Source of the DNA: Atherix ibis
Lineage: Eukaryota > Arthropoda > Insecta > Diptera > Athericidae
NCBI GenBank assembly: GCA_958298945.1
Contig: OY282606.1
Coordinates: 88,977,696 to 89,041,695 of the forward strand
Direction: 5' to 3'
Length of the DNA: 64,000 bases
Below the pieces are notes generated by a model. That model made no database searches and was not told where the DNA came from. It saw nothing but the letters and a program-made list of their open reading frames with translations. The translations under genes and the position numbers were made by a program. Shown here piece after piece: positions 1 to 11,839 of the stretch (positions within the stretch are counted from its first letter, which is position 1; each line of letters begins with the position of its first letter).

Positions 1-560
1 CAAGTTTAGGCTAACAAAAAAAACGGTTATGATAAGGTCAAAGCGCTTAGCATCGACGGTAACCTTATTCATTTTATTCATTTTCAAAGAAATATGTTCC
101 TTTAATACCTTTAGACCAAAATTCACCCTAGACAGTCACTTTTTTGCAGTTACTTTTTTGCTTCTCTATATAAGACAACATAATAAAATGAAAACTTTAT
201 ACGAAAAAGTCCAATGGCGTCAAATTGCATGATCTTGGCAGTCAATTGACGTCACCAAATCTCGAGATTATGCGTTCTGATAATTTTTCGTGCAATAAAG
301 TTAACATTTTTCATTTTGTGTAACTTATTGTGCCACTTTATTGGAACCCACTTTATTTGTTTAAGATTAAAATTTTCAAGTTTAGGCTAAAAAAAACGGG
401 TATCATATGGCCAAAGCACTTAGCATCGACGATAACGATCTATCCTTGTTCATTTTCAAAGAAATATATTCATATAATACCTTTAGACTAAAATTCACAC
501 TAGACAGTGACTTTTTTACAGTCACTTTTTTGCTTCTCTATGGTCACCTGTGGGTTTTCA
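1..560 (-). mobile_element. DD41D (rosa-like) Tc1/mariner fragment G1 with tandem duplication
   Basis: The minus strand at about 200-232 encodes R-S-C-N-L-T-P-L-D-F-F-like sequence ending in the third catalytic Asp region (here degraded). The minus strand at 540-590 gives W/Y-G-A/S-E/L-x-P-x-V-T-I-E-like sequence, an earlier transposase segment. The block starting at base 1 (CAAGTTTAGGCTAA) recurs at 377, a period of about 376 bp. The element is therefore internally duplicated and may continue upstream of the window. No open frame survives. Bases 561-722 hold nothing recognised. Confidence 0.6.
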
Positions 561-724
561 GAGCCCCATAAATGGTAATTTTGCTTAACTCCTCGATAAA
601 GAAATTTTTAAAAAAAAAATCAGCATCCTGCTTTAAAAATTTTAATGCATTCTTTGGTAGTTAAATAATCCATCATATAGAATTTCATATTTTAAGCTTA
701 ATAATTGTAATCCTAAATAATATA

Positions 725-1633
725 CGAGGTACGTTCAAAAAGTATAGCGAATTTTGTGTTTTTTCAAAAATTATTTCTATTTTCATGATTATCTATTTTG
801 TCCCCTTCAAAATAATCCCCACCAGATAGTATACACGTTTTTTCCAATCCCCGAAGCACTTTAAAAAATCATTTGTGATCTTGTTCAGATCCTCCTTCGA
901 TGCCGTCTTTATCTCCTCAATCATAGCGTAGCGTCGTCCTTTCATGGGGATCTTCAGTTTCGGAAACAAGAAAAGGTCACAGGGGGCCAGATATGGGGAA
1001 TACAGTGGCTGCAGCAATATTAGTGTGTTTTTTTTGGCTAAAATTTTGCGCACAAGCAATGATGCGTGAGCAGGAGCGTTATCATGGTGCAAAAGTCAAT
1101 TTTTGTTCTTCCACAAATTCCCGTTTCTGGCGGATTGCTTTGCGCAACTAGCGCATAACTTGCACGGAATATTCGTTATTGACCATTCTACCCTGTGGCA
1201 AGAACTCATGATGCACCACGCCCCTGCAATCGAAGAAAACTGTAAGCAAAACCGTCCGCCACGCTTCGTCGTTCACATCTACTCGGCCCTCTAAAAACAT
1301 TTTGTACCACCGATATACGTTGCTTCGGTCAAGGTAGCTTTACCATATGCCACAGTCAACATTTGGAATGCGTCCGCTCAATTAATTTTGTTTTTCACAA
1401 AAAATTTGATACAGATTCTTTGATCCATTTTTTGGAATGGGCAAATATCGCAGACGAGCCAAAACACGTGCAAGCAAAGCAGTTGTCAAAAATTAACTGA
1501 ACATTCAAAATAGCTGAAATGATGGGCATGAGTGAGCGATATGAGTACCAACATAACGCCAAAAAAAATCAAAAATAGAATATACGTAATCCGCGAAAAT
1601 TCAAAATTCGCGATACTTTTTGAACTGACCTTG
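725..1633 (-). mobile_element. Mariner A1 (GVQW3/FLJ37770-like, DD34D), internally deleted
   Basis: Bounded by CGAGGTACGTTCAAAAAGTA at the left and its complement ending GACCTTG at the right, each next to TA. The left end is the 3' end (stop-proximal), so the transposase runs on the minus strand. Recognisable pieces on the minus strand are L-H-x-D-N-A-P-A-H-A-S-L-L-V-R at about 1030-1090, Y-S-P-x-L-A-P-C-D at about 980, and the N-terminal M-L-T-V-A-Y-G region at about 1345-1370. About 400 bp between the linker and the first catalytic domain is missing (total 909 bp against about 1.3 kb for the longest copies). Not functional. Confidence 0.85.
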
Positions 1634-3229
1634 TATATCAAGTAAATAGGACTGTACTTTCCAAATTACAAAATAAATAACCCCGTAATAATATTGTATA
1701 TTTTTATATATGGAACTTTTTGATAAAAGTATATATTTTAAATAGAAGAATTAGTACTCTTAAAAAGTTTTTTTTAAAAAGTAAATATGTATCAAGTATT
1801 CTTTTTTGTTTGAAATAAATATGTACAAATATAGAACGAAAGCTCTTAAAAAGTTTCCAAAGACCAACTTAAGGATTTTTCTTCATAGTTTTAATATAAG
1901 AGCCATTATAGAAAATTTAGAATTACTTGTTAAATTTAATGTTGTTCTGTTTGGGAATTTTTTCTTCTTTAATATAACTTACATGACGTTTTTATGTAAT
2001 TTTTTATAAGTTACACAAAATAGCGTATGTGTTAAAGTCATCTTATGTCATAATATTCGATTGTATCAACATCTGCTCTATAGACTTTTATTAAAATTAT
2101 TTCAATTTAGTCAGGTAATTTTGCCGATAGTGTGTTCTTAATCAAAAGAATTTTCTGAGCTAGCTCATCTACTTATACTTTAAGCAATAAAATTATCTTA
2201 TAATAATAGTAAATATTTATGCTGATAACATATTTTTTTTAGGGTTAGTAGAATTTGGTGAAAAAAAAAATCCTAATACTCGTTAGAAAATATTCTAAAT
2301 TTTGAGATGTACTTAAAAAAAACTTTCATAATAATGATAATAATAATAGTAAAAGTACTTAATAACTGGTATTAACAATATGCTAATCTTGTATTTCTAA
2401 CAATAAATTAAAAAGTCTACAATTTATTTAAAGTCTTAACATTTTTGTATAAATAGTTGCTGTAAGATTTTATTAGAATCTAGAGTTTTTTGTTACTACT
2501 ATTTGCAGTATTTATTATACGGTTATATACCTTACGACCTGGAAATACATAGTATAACTATAGAATTTCAAATAAAATTTACTAATATATATATACGTAA
2601 TATTTACAAATGACTATACATATTTTTATGTCTGTTCATATGTTGTTAATACAAGAGAATAGAAGATTTTACAATTTTCCGAAATAAATAGAAATGGGCA
2701 TTGTTAGTCTCACGAAGGTAGTTCGCTTATGTAAATATTTATTTCAGATTAAATATAAGATAAGAGTTCCAGTATTTGGTATAATAACGATAAGTTTTAC
2801 GTGCTCCAAAATGTGGAGCAAATTTTCAGTGCAAAATTTCTTCAAATACCTTATTGCGGTTAATTTTATAGTTTTGGTAAATGGGTATTAATTTTATTAT
2901 TAAAAATCGATGTTTTTCTATACTATGGAGTATATAAATTGATGTCATTCTATATTTACTAAGCTTTTTGTGGAAGGTAAATTTAACTAGCTTTACGTAT
3001 AAACGAGTGAGTCTATAACAAAATGTAGATAAGATAAATACAAATTATTTATTAAATAAAATTTTTAATACTTTAAAGAAAAATTTAATGTTAGTTAAAT
3101 ATTAATAATATTTAATTATGTTAAAGAGATTTTATCTAATTTTAGTTTTATTAAACATAAATTATTATGATTTATTAATTGCTAGTATCACCAATTTGGG
3201 TTTCGATTTAAAAACTCTTTAATCCAAAA
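1634..3229. other. AT-rich intronic sequence, nothing recognised
   Basis: Long A/T runs and short open frames without family resemblance. I see no transposon ends or coding signal here. Confidence 0.5.
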
Positions 3230-3458
3230 ATGTTACCATGTAGCTGAAAGAGTACTGTTCAGGCGTATTCCTAAACATATCAGACGCCTTTGATTGAATG
3301 TGATACCCTGGACTTCTGTGAAAACTTAAAGTTTCCTTCCCTCGACATATCTCTTGCAACGTAATTTCCAAGAAACAGTTATTGTAATACAGATTATTCT
3401 CCTATCACTGCTGCTATTCTTCAAGGCAGTATCATTGGTCCACTACTATATAATGTCT
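3230..3458 (+). mobile_element. Jockey-like LINE reverse transcriptase scrap
   Basis: At about 3418-3455 the + strand reads A-A-I-L-Q-G-S-I-I-G-P-L-L-Y-N-V-Y, matching reverse transcriptase motif B (V-P-Q-G-S-V-L-G-P-L-L-Y-N-I-Y in jockey-type elements). The upstream part (L-F-R-R-I-P-K-H-I-R) is compatible with the preceding RT region. It is cut at 3458 by the insertion of mariner D1 at a TA. Decayed and short. Confidence 0.6.
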
Positions 3459-3459
3459 A

Positions 3460-4933
3460 CGAGGTGTGATCGAAAAGAAATAAGACCGACATCACTGAGC
3501 GCGACCTAGACTTGCAGTTAAAGTTTCAACTTTTGCCGGTAACTACCATATGTGATCCTATTATTAAAAATGGTACTGCGAGAGAAGACAAGTTTTTCGG
3601 TAGTATCATGTACGAGGTCTGTTCAAAATGTATCGCGAATTTTGAATTACCGCATGTTACGTATATTCGATTTTCGATTTTTTTGTGGCGTTATATTGGT
3701 ACTCATGTCTCTAACTTATGCCGACAAGTTCGGCCATTTTGAATGTTCAGTTAGTTTTTGACAGTTGCTTTGCTTGCCCGTGTTTTGGCTCGTCTTCGAT
3801 TTTGCCCATTCCAAAAAATGGATCAAAGAATCTGTTTCGGGAACAAGAAAAAGTCATAGAGGGCCAGATCTTTGAAATACGGTGGCTGCGTCATTATTAA
3901 TGTGTTGTTTTTGACGAAAAATTCGCGCACAAGCAACGATGCGTGAGCAGGGGCGTTATCATGGTGCAAAAGCCAATTTTTGTTCTTCCACAAATCCGGG
4001 CATTTCTAGCGGATTGCTTCATGCAACTTGCGCATAACTTGCAGGTAATATTCCTTATTGACCGTTCTACCCTGTGGCAAGAACTCATGATGCACCATAC
4101 GCCTGCAATCGAAGAAAACTGTAAGCAAAACCTTCACGTTCGAACGAACTTGGCGCGCTTTTTCTGGTCTTGGCTCGTGCGGCAGCTTCCATAAGGATGA
4201 TTGAGCTTTGGTTTCCACGTCATAACAATAAACCCATGATTCGTCACCAGTTATGACACTCTGGAGCATATTTGGGTCATGCTAACCTTAGCAATGTTAA
4301 TGCGATGCTGTGATTGGTCGAAATTGAGCAAAAATCGAAGACGAGCCAAAAACACGTGCAAGCAAAGCAGCTGTCAAAAATTAACTGAATATTGAAAATG
4401 GCCGAATATAACGCCATAAAAAAATCGAAAATCGAATATACATAACGCGCGGAAATTAAAAATTTGTGATACTTTTTGAACAGACCTCGTAATTTTGGAG
4501 GCCCGAAAAATAGTAGAAAACGAATCACACTCAGGGAAGCCCTCATTATTGAAATGATGAAAGTGTGGAATGAGTAACGGATTTTATGTCGAATAACATT
4601 GAAGCAATACTCCACCAAGATAAAGCCCCCTTCCATACGGCCATCACCATCAATGAATTTTTATCGGAATAATAAAATTCTTGGGGTTCCCCATTCCCTA
4701 TTGGTGTGGCTTTTTTTTTGTTCCCCAAGATCAAAAGACACTTAAAAGGACCTTATCTTAGAACTATTGATAATATCCAAAGGAGTGTAATGAGAAACTG
4801 AAGGTGATACCAGCACTTTAAACCTTCCAGCACTAATCCAAAGAGTGGAGACAACGCATACGTGTATGTGCTTTGATAAATAAAATGAAATTATTACCAA
4901 AAAAAAAAATTCATTGCTTTTGGCTGTACCTTG
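3460..4933 (+). mobile_element. Mariner D1 (DD34D), split by nested mariner A2
   Basis: The left TIR CGAGGTGTGATCGAAAAGAA follows TA at 3458-3459. The D sequence runs to 3612, is interrupted by A2, and resumes at 4490. Joining across A2 restores the family order: D-K-F-F-G-S-I-M, then an E-x-E-S-H-S-G-K-P linker, then H-x-D-K-A-P-F-H-T-A-I-T-I-N-E-F-L and F-P-K-I-K-R-H-L-K-G. The right end is a weak TIR (CATTGCTTTTGGCTGTACCTTG) near 4933. The segment coding for the first catalytic domain is missing. Dead element on the + strand. Confidence 0.75.
3613..4489 (-). mobile_element. Palindromic mariner A2: family A derivative with 5' ends at both termini
   Basis: TA-flanked, 877 bp. The left 220 bp is the 5' end of family A in + orientation, up to the start-codon region (ATGGATCAAAGAATCTG). 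It then switches at once to minus-strand coding sequence from the P-C-D-F-F-L-F-P-K region back to the Q-H-R-I-N-I-A-K region. The right about 150 bp is again the 5' end, now inverted. The native 3' end and the N-terminal domain are gone. The minus strand retains G-D-E-S-W-V-Y, V-F-F-D-C, R-T-V-N-K-E-Y-Y and H-H-D-N-A-P-A-H motifs in pieces. It cannot encode transposase. It sits inside D1. Confidence 0.85.
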
Positions 4934-6508
4934 TCGTTATATGGTAGCTAAATTAATTTTAAGAAAACACGTACTATTATTATTACGATTTTAAATAAAA
5001 ATTTAGTTTATATTGAATTTTTATAGTAAGAGTATTTGTGCAATAGTTTTATACGTCATTTGAGAGATGAATAAATTTTTTTCGGAAAAATCATGTAGAA
5101 AAGGTAGAATTTCAATGCATATAGCAGGATTTCACTGGGCAAATAATTAATTAGTAATTTAGTATAACATTTCAAACTTTTATCTAAAATTTGGCATAAA
5201 AAAAATTTTGTAGAAATATCAAATGTAGATAAAAATTGATAATGAATTTCTGATTTATGATAAATTAAAATTTCGTTTTTTTAATGGAATTGAAAAAAAA
5301 ACCAATAACTAAATTACTTTAAGTACAACGATTTAATATTGCGTTTGTTTACGAATAGAAATACAACAATCATCGTATTCGATGTTTGTAATTGAAATTA
5401 ATAGTTTTCTTTATAGTTACATTCACTTATCATATTTTCTATTTAAGATTTATGAAAAAAAAAATCAATATGGTAGAAAATTATATTGTTTACAATATTC
5501 CTAATAAGACTTTCAATTTAAAAATGAGTATTTTCTATCATCTTATTCGAGTAGTTTCTTTCTTTGTTATTCAAAGATAGAATGTCACATAGTTCAAGCT
5601 GATGATCATCTTGAGGAATGATTTCAGTCATGAGAGAACTGCACTAATTGTACGAGTGTACACATACATGTAAGCAGACACCAATACCTTTTACACGATC
5701 GACAATAGACAGAGGGTCCCGCATCATATCTTCCATTGTAGCTGAATTAATCGTAGGCCAATTCAGTGACCTCTTTTATCTGTTCTAGCGCTAGAAATGT
5801 TCCGGGAATAGTATGATTTCTCTAGAATGCAATTTACTAGGGCTACGAAACGATAATAATAACAACGAACAATCCATAAGCAATTTCAACAGGCAAACTA
5901 GTGAATAATAATAATTTTAAATATTCACAATGTGCTTTTAATAAAAATATGGCGCACATACATCTTGTTTAGCTAAGCAATATGATGATTTACATTTTGA
6001 AAACGTGGTCAATTTATATCTCGAATACTGGAAATAAAATAAATACTAAAAAAAAAAAACATTTACAAATAAGTTTCTAGAATATAGTTATAAATATATG
6101 CTCATATATATTTTTAAAAATTTCTATTAGAAAAAATAAACAAATCAAATTTAGCACTACCCTAGTAGAGTATTGTACGATTTGATGTGTATATAAAATT
6201 TTTCGTGATTCTTAACATGAACATAAATAAAAATCGAGTCACAATTAATTAACAGATATTTAAAAAATTGATCAGAGTTGCACGCATTTCAAATTAGTCA
6301 AGTACAAAATTCTCTTACTTTATTAATGTGGAATTTTTAATGGTTAATTTGGTTACAATAACTTATGTTATTTATAAAATCTCTTCTAAAAAAAAACTAA
6401 TATTTTAGTATAATAATATGTAAATATTTATTAAAAAAAATTAAATATTGCTGCGCTAATAAAACTTTGTTGCTTTAACCTAAAAAAATTTAAAGTTAAA
6501 ACGGTTTA
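4934..6508. other. AT-rich intronic sequence, nothing recognised
   Basis: Mostly low-complexity A/T. A patch at about 5590-5880 is less AT-rich but matches no family I know. Confidence 0.5.
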
Positions 6509-7772
6509 CCAGGGGTATAAGCTTAAATTCGGTGTTTTTTTAAATAAAAAAAACAAGTTTTTTTTATAGAAACCAAAAACAAATTTATTCAAAGTACTTG
6601 TCCTCGCTACCTACACATTTTTCTCATCTCTCGGGCAATTTATGGATACCACGCCAAAAAAATTCCTTCTCTTTCGAGGCAAACCACTTTTCGGACAAGT
6701 TTTCGTAAGAATCAAAGTGCTGCTCAGCGAGCGTGTGTCCCATCGACGAAAATAGGTGGTAGTCGGAAGGGGCCAGGTCTGGTGAATAAGCGGGGTGGAG
6801 TAGCACCTCCCAGTTGAGTGTCTCCAAGTAGTTTTGGGCCATTTTTGACTTGTCCGATGATGCGTTGTCGTGGAGGAAAATCAGCTTGTCATGTCTTTGT
6901 TGATAATCCGTCATTTTTTCACTCAGAGCACGGTACAATTTGATCAGTCGTTGGTGGTAGCGGTGGGCATTGACAGTTTCACCAGGTTTCAACATCTCAT
7001 AGTAGACAATACCCTGTTGATCCCACCAAACGCATAGCACCGTCTTCCGTCCGAAGCGATTTGGTCTTGGGGAAAATGTTCATGGTTGGCCGGAATAAAC
7101 CCACGATTTCTTGCGTTTAGGATTCTCGAAATATATCCACTTTTCATCGCCTGTCACAATCCGATGCAGGAACGACTTTCTTTTTTGTGTGAGGAGCAAG
7201 ATTTCGCATGTGTTTTGGCGTCGCTCCATCTGCCTATCGTTCAATTCATGCGGCACCCATTTTCCGATCTTTTCAATAGAGCCCATGGCACGCAAATGCA
7301 TGGAAATGGCTGGTTGAGTAACACCTAATTGCTCCGCGAGCTTTTTTTTGCGATTGGGTATCGTCTTCGTCCAAAAGAGCCTGCAATTAATGGTCCTCAA
7401 CCTTCCAAGGCTGATTTTCACGCTTCTTGTCCCACAAGTCAAAATTGCCGTCTTTGAACAGACGAAACCAATCCCGGCACGTTGTTTCCGATAAAGCACT
7501 GTCATCATAGGCCTCCATAAGCATTCAATGTGATTCGGCTGCCGATTTCTTCAAATTGAAGCAGAAAAGCAGAGCTTCCCGCATATGCTTTTTTTCTGGC
7601 ACAAAACTAGACATGATTACCAAAGGAAAAATGTATGTTGTTTTACGAAATTGCTGACAATGTGCACTGATGACAGATGTCAAACTCATAAAAAAAAAAC
7701 TATGGCGTGCCCATAGTAGGTTAATACGCTCACTCACGCCATCTATGACTAAACAGCGGATTTAAGCTTATA
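6509..7772 (-). mobile_element. Mos1-like mariner B1 (mauritiana subfamily)
   Basis: The left end CCAGGGGTATAAGCTTAAAT follows TA at 6507-6508. The right end (CAGCGGATTTAAGCTTATAT) near 7772 has lost its last bases. Length is near the 1.29 kb of Mos1. It encloses a nearly full-length but mutated transposase on the minus strand. Confidence 0.88.
6585..7614 (-). pseudogene. Mos1-like mariner transposase, several stops and frameshifts
   Basis: Starts M-S-S-F-V-P-E-K-K-H-M-R-E at 7614, the same start as Mos1, with a terminal TAA at 6585-6587. The span corresponds to about 343 codons, against 345 in Mos1. Visible in order are the helix-turn-helix region (E-T-T-C-R-D-W-F), the linker W-V-P-H-E-L-N-D-R-Q-M-E-R-R, catalytic T-G-D-E-K-W-I-Y, W-W-D-Q-Q-G-I-V-Y-Y-E, catalytic L-H-D-N-A, and Y-S-P-D-L-A-P-S-D-Y-H-L-F with the third Asp, spaced as DD34D. 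Lesions include TGA in place of Arg after A-E-S-H, frame breaks near 7050 and 7340-7350, a truncated Y-E-N-L-S-E-K-W segment and TGA for Trp after L-P-E-R. Not functional. Confidence 0.9.
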
Positions 7773-7990
7773 TCCATTATGCTATGAAAAAAATACAACA
7801 TTTTAATTGGATACCATTTATTTAAAATGTAATTTGCCCCACATTATATTAAAGATTATTTAATTCTGCTATAGCCACGTTTCACGCAATTGTTTCTTCA
7901 ATGGTGAGGCTAATTCCTAGCTCTGAAAATATATGAGACTCTGAACAAATCCACAAGTAACTATGCATAAGCCATTGTATCCATGAAAAT
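7773..7990. other. Short intronic gap, nothing recognised
   Basis: AT-rich spacer between B1 and the DD41D relic. Confidence 0.4.
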
Positions 7991-8420
7991 TGACTGTCTT
8001 TATTGTAAAATAAGAAGGAAAGAAAGTACCATCAATTCTAAGCGCTATGGTTGTATGATTTCTGACTTTTTTTCTGCCTAAATTTAAAACTTTTAATCTG
8101 GCCCATATGTGATTTTAACAAAACGGTGCCACAAGTCACTAACTATGACAAGTTTTGGCTTTATTGCGCTAAAAGTTTCCAGAACTTCAAGATCATGCAA
8201 TTTGATGACGTTTGACTTCTTCTTCTAGGATTTCCAGAACTCCAAGATCATGTAATTTGACGCCGTTTGACTTCTTCTTTTAGGAAGGACTATGTAAAAA
8301 ATCATACACAGATAATTCTCAAGCTTGAGAGCATTTATAGTACAAAATATGATCGAGTCCTGGAAGAAGTCTTGTAGCGACCATTGAATGATGTTATCTT
8401 CCTTGCATAATGGCATAGTC
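7991..8420 (+). mobile_element. DD41D Tc1/mariner relic F1 with 55-bp internal duplication
   Basis: The + strand gives L-A-H-M-x-F-x-Q-N-G-A-T-S-H-K (catalytic W-F-Q-Q-D-G-A-T-x-H in intact relatives) near 8098-8135, followed by S-R-T-S-R-S-C-N-L-M-T-F-D-F-F near 8178-8225. The latter segment is repeated: CCAGAACTTCAAGATCATG at 8179 and CCAGAACTCCAAGATCATG at 8234. Both catalytic residues are altered and the frame is broken. TIRs not found. Confidence 0.65.
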
Positions 8421-8999
8421 TGAGTAATTTGATCAAAATCTGAAGTTTTACTTTTCTTTCCTAAGCAAAAATCGGATAATATTTTATTTATTCATTACCA
8501 TAATAAGCTACATATTTTGTTGGTACTCACAAACTATTTCCATATTTAAATATCCAAAAGTGACAGATAATAAATTTTATGAACACGATCAACTTTGATT
8601 GTTGATACAAATTTTGTTGTTGAAAGATTTATTGTATCAATCGTGCGTGGCAGGCTAAATTTTTTTGGTTAAATACTCTAACTTTTTTGGGGTAAATATT
8701 TTTTCGCTAATACTCTAAAGTATTTAAGATCAATTTTTTGTATCCGAAAAATATTTTTGAGTAACAATTAAAAGATTAACTTTGATAGATTTTTGAAATT
8801 TATTAATGATCGTGACAGATTTAATATTTTAAGATAAAAGTTACTAGTCTTCTATAGTCACCTATTATTTCTAATTGGCACAAAACTACTAAACATTGAT
8901 TGTTGACGAAAATTCTTCTGTTAAAAGCTGAACTTTTATAGGTAATTTTGGCATTTTCCAATGAGGCTATTTGAAAACTTTGTGACAACTCTTCGAAAC
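8421..8999. other. AT-rich intronic sequence, nothing recognised
   Basis: No coding signal or repeat ends seen. Confidence 0.45.
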
Positions 9000-9375
9000 G
9001 AAACTGATATCTGGTTAGTAGGGTAGAAGAGTATTATTAAATTTTGCGGCGTAGATTATTGTATGGAAAAAAAATTAAAAATGGGACTTGGGAATGGAAT
9101 TAGTGAATCTCTGAGCTTCACAATTGCGCAAATGTGAGTCATGCTGAATGGAGTACCACAGGGTTGTCTTATACAACGCTTATTGTTATAAATTGATGAT
9201 CCAACCAAATTTTGAGGATGATCAATATACTGGCTTATAAGTATCTTTATTGGTAGTAGACAAAGAAGTATCCTTATTATGGTGCTAGTTGGCATTATGT
9301 TAACAGGCGATGTAGCTTCTGGAAAACTGTGAGCACTGGGCTATGTAGAGTTTCTGCAACTATCTACCTTGTGAT
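9000..9375. mobile_element. LINE scrap: RT motif B on + and RNase H-type sequence on -
   Basis: At about 9140-9180 the + strand reads M-L-N-G-V-P-Q-G-C-L-I, reverse transcriptase motif B. From about 9275 the sequence instead resembles, in the opposite orientation, the RNase H part of the LINE at 56038-56140 (shared GTGxTAGTTGxCATTxTGTTA and the following 70 bases). The opposite orientations suggest an inverted, twin-primed or rearranged insertion. Heavily decayed. Confidence 0.5.
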
Positions 9376-9603
9376 AAAATCGAATATTTATTATTTGTTT
9401 ACATATTGTATGAAAAATATAGTAAATAGCTTTCTAATAACTATTATATCGATTGACTCAAGCGAATTGCTTATACTATTGTAAGCAATTAATTTACATA
9501 CTCTTTAAACAACCTAACAAATAATATTTATAAAAATAAATTAAATAAATTATGTATTTGCTATAAATTACAGAAAATAATTTTTAAATTGATTGCTGCT
9601 AAT
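9376..9603. other. AT-rich intronic spacer
   Basis: Nothing recognised. Confidence 0.4.
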
Positions 9604-9605
9604 TA

Positions 9606-10861
9606 CGAGGGTCGTTCAATAAGTCCTTAGAAAATCCGAGAAATTGCGCTCGTAGTGTCGGTTTTTTTGTAAGTAGCATTATCGACAGGAAAGTTGTCAA
9701 AATTTCAGCTCCATCCATAGCGTAGGTCAATTTCTATCGTCGATTAAAGTTAACGACATTTATTTGTGCATAACAATGAAAAAAAGCGAGTTTAGGGCTG
9801 TCATCAAACATCTCCATTTGAAAGGCTTAAGCCCGAAAGAAATCAAAGCCGAGTTGGATGCAGTTCATGGCACATCTGCACCTGTGTTTGCGACGGTTTA
9901 CAATTTGGTGAATAAATTTAAACGTGGCCGTTCATCTACAAAAGATGAACATCATCCAGGACGCCCAGTTGAGGTGTCTACTCCTGAAATCATACACAAA
10001 ATCCACGATCTGATTTTGAACGATCGGTGAATTAAAGTGCGCGAAATAGTTGAGGCCACGGGCATGTCACAAGGTACAGTCGCTTCAATTTTGCATGAAA
10101 AATTGTCTGTGAAAAAAATTTCGGCAAGATGGGTGCCGCGTTTGCTCTCAGAGGAGAATAAGCGCAATCGTGTAGTGGACTCTGAGGCTATGTTGGCACT
10201 CTTTCATCGCATATGTCACTGTGGACGAAACCTGGATACACTACTACACTCCAGAAACGAAGAGACAGTCATCACAGTGGATTTTCAAGGGTGAACGGTC
10301 TCCGAAGAAGGCAAAAACTGTGCCATCGGCCGGCAAGGTGATGGCCACGGTCTTTTGGGATTCGCAGGGCATCATTTTTATCGACTACTTGGAAAAAGGA
10401 AAAACAATAATAGGAGCGTATTACGCGTCGTTATTGCAACGGTTGAGCGAGGAAATCAAAGAGAAACGCCCCCATCTGAAGAAGAAAAAAATCCTCTTGC
10501 ATCAGGACAATGCGCGTGTGCACACCTGCGCTGTTTCCATGGCCAAAATTGTGGAATTGAGAATGGAATTGTTGCAGCATCCCGCTTATTCACCAGATTT
10601 GGCCCCGAGTGACTATTTTCTTTTCCCCAATCTGAAGAAATGGCTTGGCGGACGACGGTTCACTTCCAACGAGGACGTCATTGCTCAAACGGATGAGTAT
10701 TTTGCAGAACTTCCGAAATCCTATTTTTTGGACGGGATAAAAATTTTGGAAAACGGTTGGGAAAGTGTATAGAGCTAAAAGGAGATTATGTTGAAAAATA
10801 ATTTTTTTTTTTAAAACAGTTTTTTTCCATCTTTTTCTAAGGACTTATCTAACGACTCTCG
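9606..10861 (+). mobile_element. Full-length irritans-like mariner element with TIRs and TA target duplication
   Basis: Left TIR CGAGGGTCGTTCAATAAGTC and right TIR complementary at 23 of about 25 positions (CTAAGGACTTATCTAACGAC... ending TCTCG). Both are flanked by TA (9604-9605 and 10862-10863). It is 1256 bp long, a normal mariner length. It contains one transposase reading frame broken by a stop and a frameshift. Its relatively high GC and well-kept ends make it one of the younger elements here. Confidence 0.95.
9776..10772 (+). pseudogene. Irritans-like mariner transposase with one nonsense codon and one frameshift
   Basis: Starts M-K-K-S-E-F-R-A-V-I-K (ATG at 9776; an in-frame ATG at 9764 is also possible). 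A helix-turn-helix region and G-R-P-V-E-V-S-T-P-E-I linker follow. The frame is cut by TGA at 10028-10030 (I-L-N-D-R-stop, then I-K-V-R-E-I-V in the same frame, so probably CGA to TGA). A second break is a frameshift near 10200. Thereafter V-D-E-T-W-I-H-Y-Y-T-P, F-W-D-S-Q-G-I-I-F-I-D-Y-L-E-K-G-K, H-Q-D-N-A-R-V-H and Y-S-P-D-L-A-P-S-D-Y-F-L-F are intact. There are 34 residues between the second and third Asp (DD34D). The C-terminus ends at 10772. All three catalytic Asp remain, but no single frame covers the protein. Confidence 0.93.
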
Positions 10862-10863
10862 TA

Positions 10864-11839
10864 CTTTGATCGTTTTATCATAAATTCTACGTTTATTTGT
10901 AGTATGTCGCAATAAAACAATTCAGGTGGAAACAAAAAAATAAAATTGCATAAAAAATTTTCTATTCAAAGTTTAGAAAAATTTTAAATATGTTTTTAAT
11001 TTTGCTATAAAATAAAATAGAATAAAATTGATTGGTATTTTAATTTCCCCTGCAGCATAGCTCATATATGTGTACGGAGTTGTATGAGAGGAAAAATAGC
11101 ACAACAAAAAACTCATAAACTAGAAAATATATAATTAAATTAATTAGTTATCGGATATTTATAAAAAAATAGTATGGTTTATAGTTAAAAATATATTTAA
11201 AAAAAAAATTTATGACAATTGTAGAAAAATTTGTCTGATGAAAAACTGTGGTTGCACATTTTACCAACGAGAAAATAATTTAATTGTTCGCATCCTGATT
11301 TCCAACAAAACTGTACGCCTTAATTTTGTGCAATGTGATTAAATTCAACTTTTATAAGCGAACAAAAAATAAATTTCAATTTTTATCATTATAATGATAT
11401 AAAAAAATCAACAATACAATAAATATTCATTCAAGTTTTCAAATCTTTAATAAAATTAATATAATTTTGGCATTTTTTTTTCAATATTCCCAAAGAATTG
11501 TCTTGAAAATTATAATTTCGGAAGTAATAAAAAAAAATTGTAATTGAAGGACAAATTAACAGCTATCGATGTCAATCAATATACTGGACATTATTAATTA
11601 GGTACGTTCTTTGAGCTATTGTCAATTAAGAATTCTCAATAAACACTAACTACTTAATAAGAAAATGGGAACAATAGAACAGACAGGTGAATATTAGTAT
11701 ATAAAAAATATAAAAATAATAAAACAATATTAAAATGTAAAAATACAAAAATAATACTGAGGAAACGATTAAATTGTATTTAGAGGATTAAATTTTATAT
11801 AGAAAAAGGATCTTTAGTATTCTCATATTTATTCTATTA
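10864..11839. other. AT-rich intronic sequence, nothing recognised
   Basis: Low-complexity A/T throughout. Confidence 0.5.

Noticed and set aside
9952..10167. Minus-strand frame within the irritans-like mariner
   Set aside because: Shadow of the transposase coding strand.
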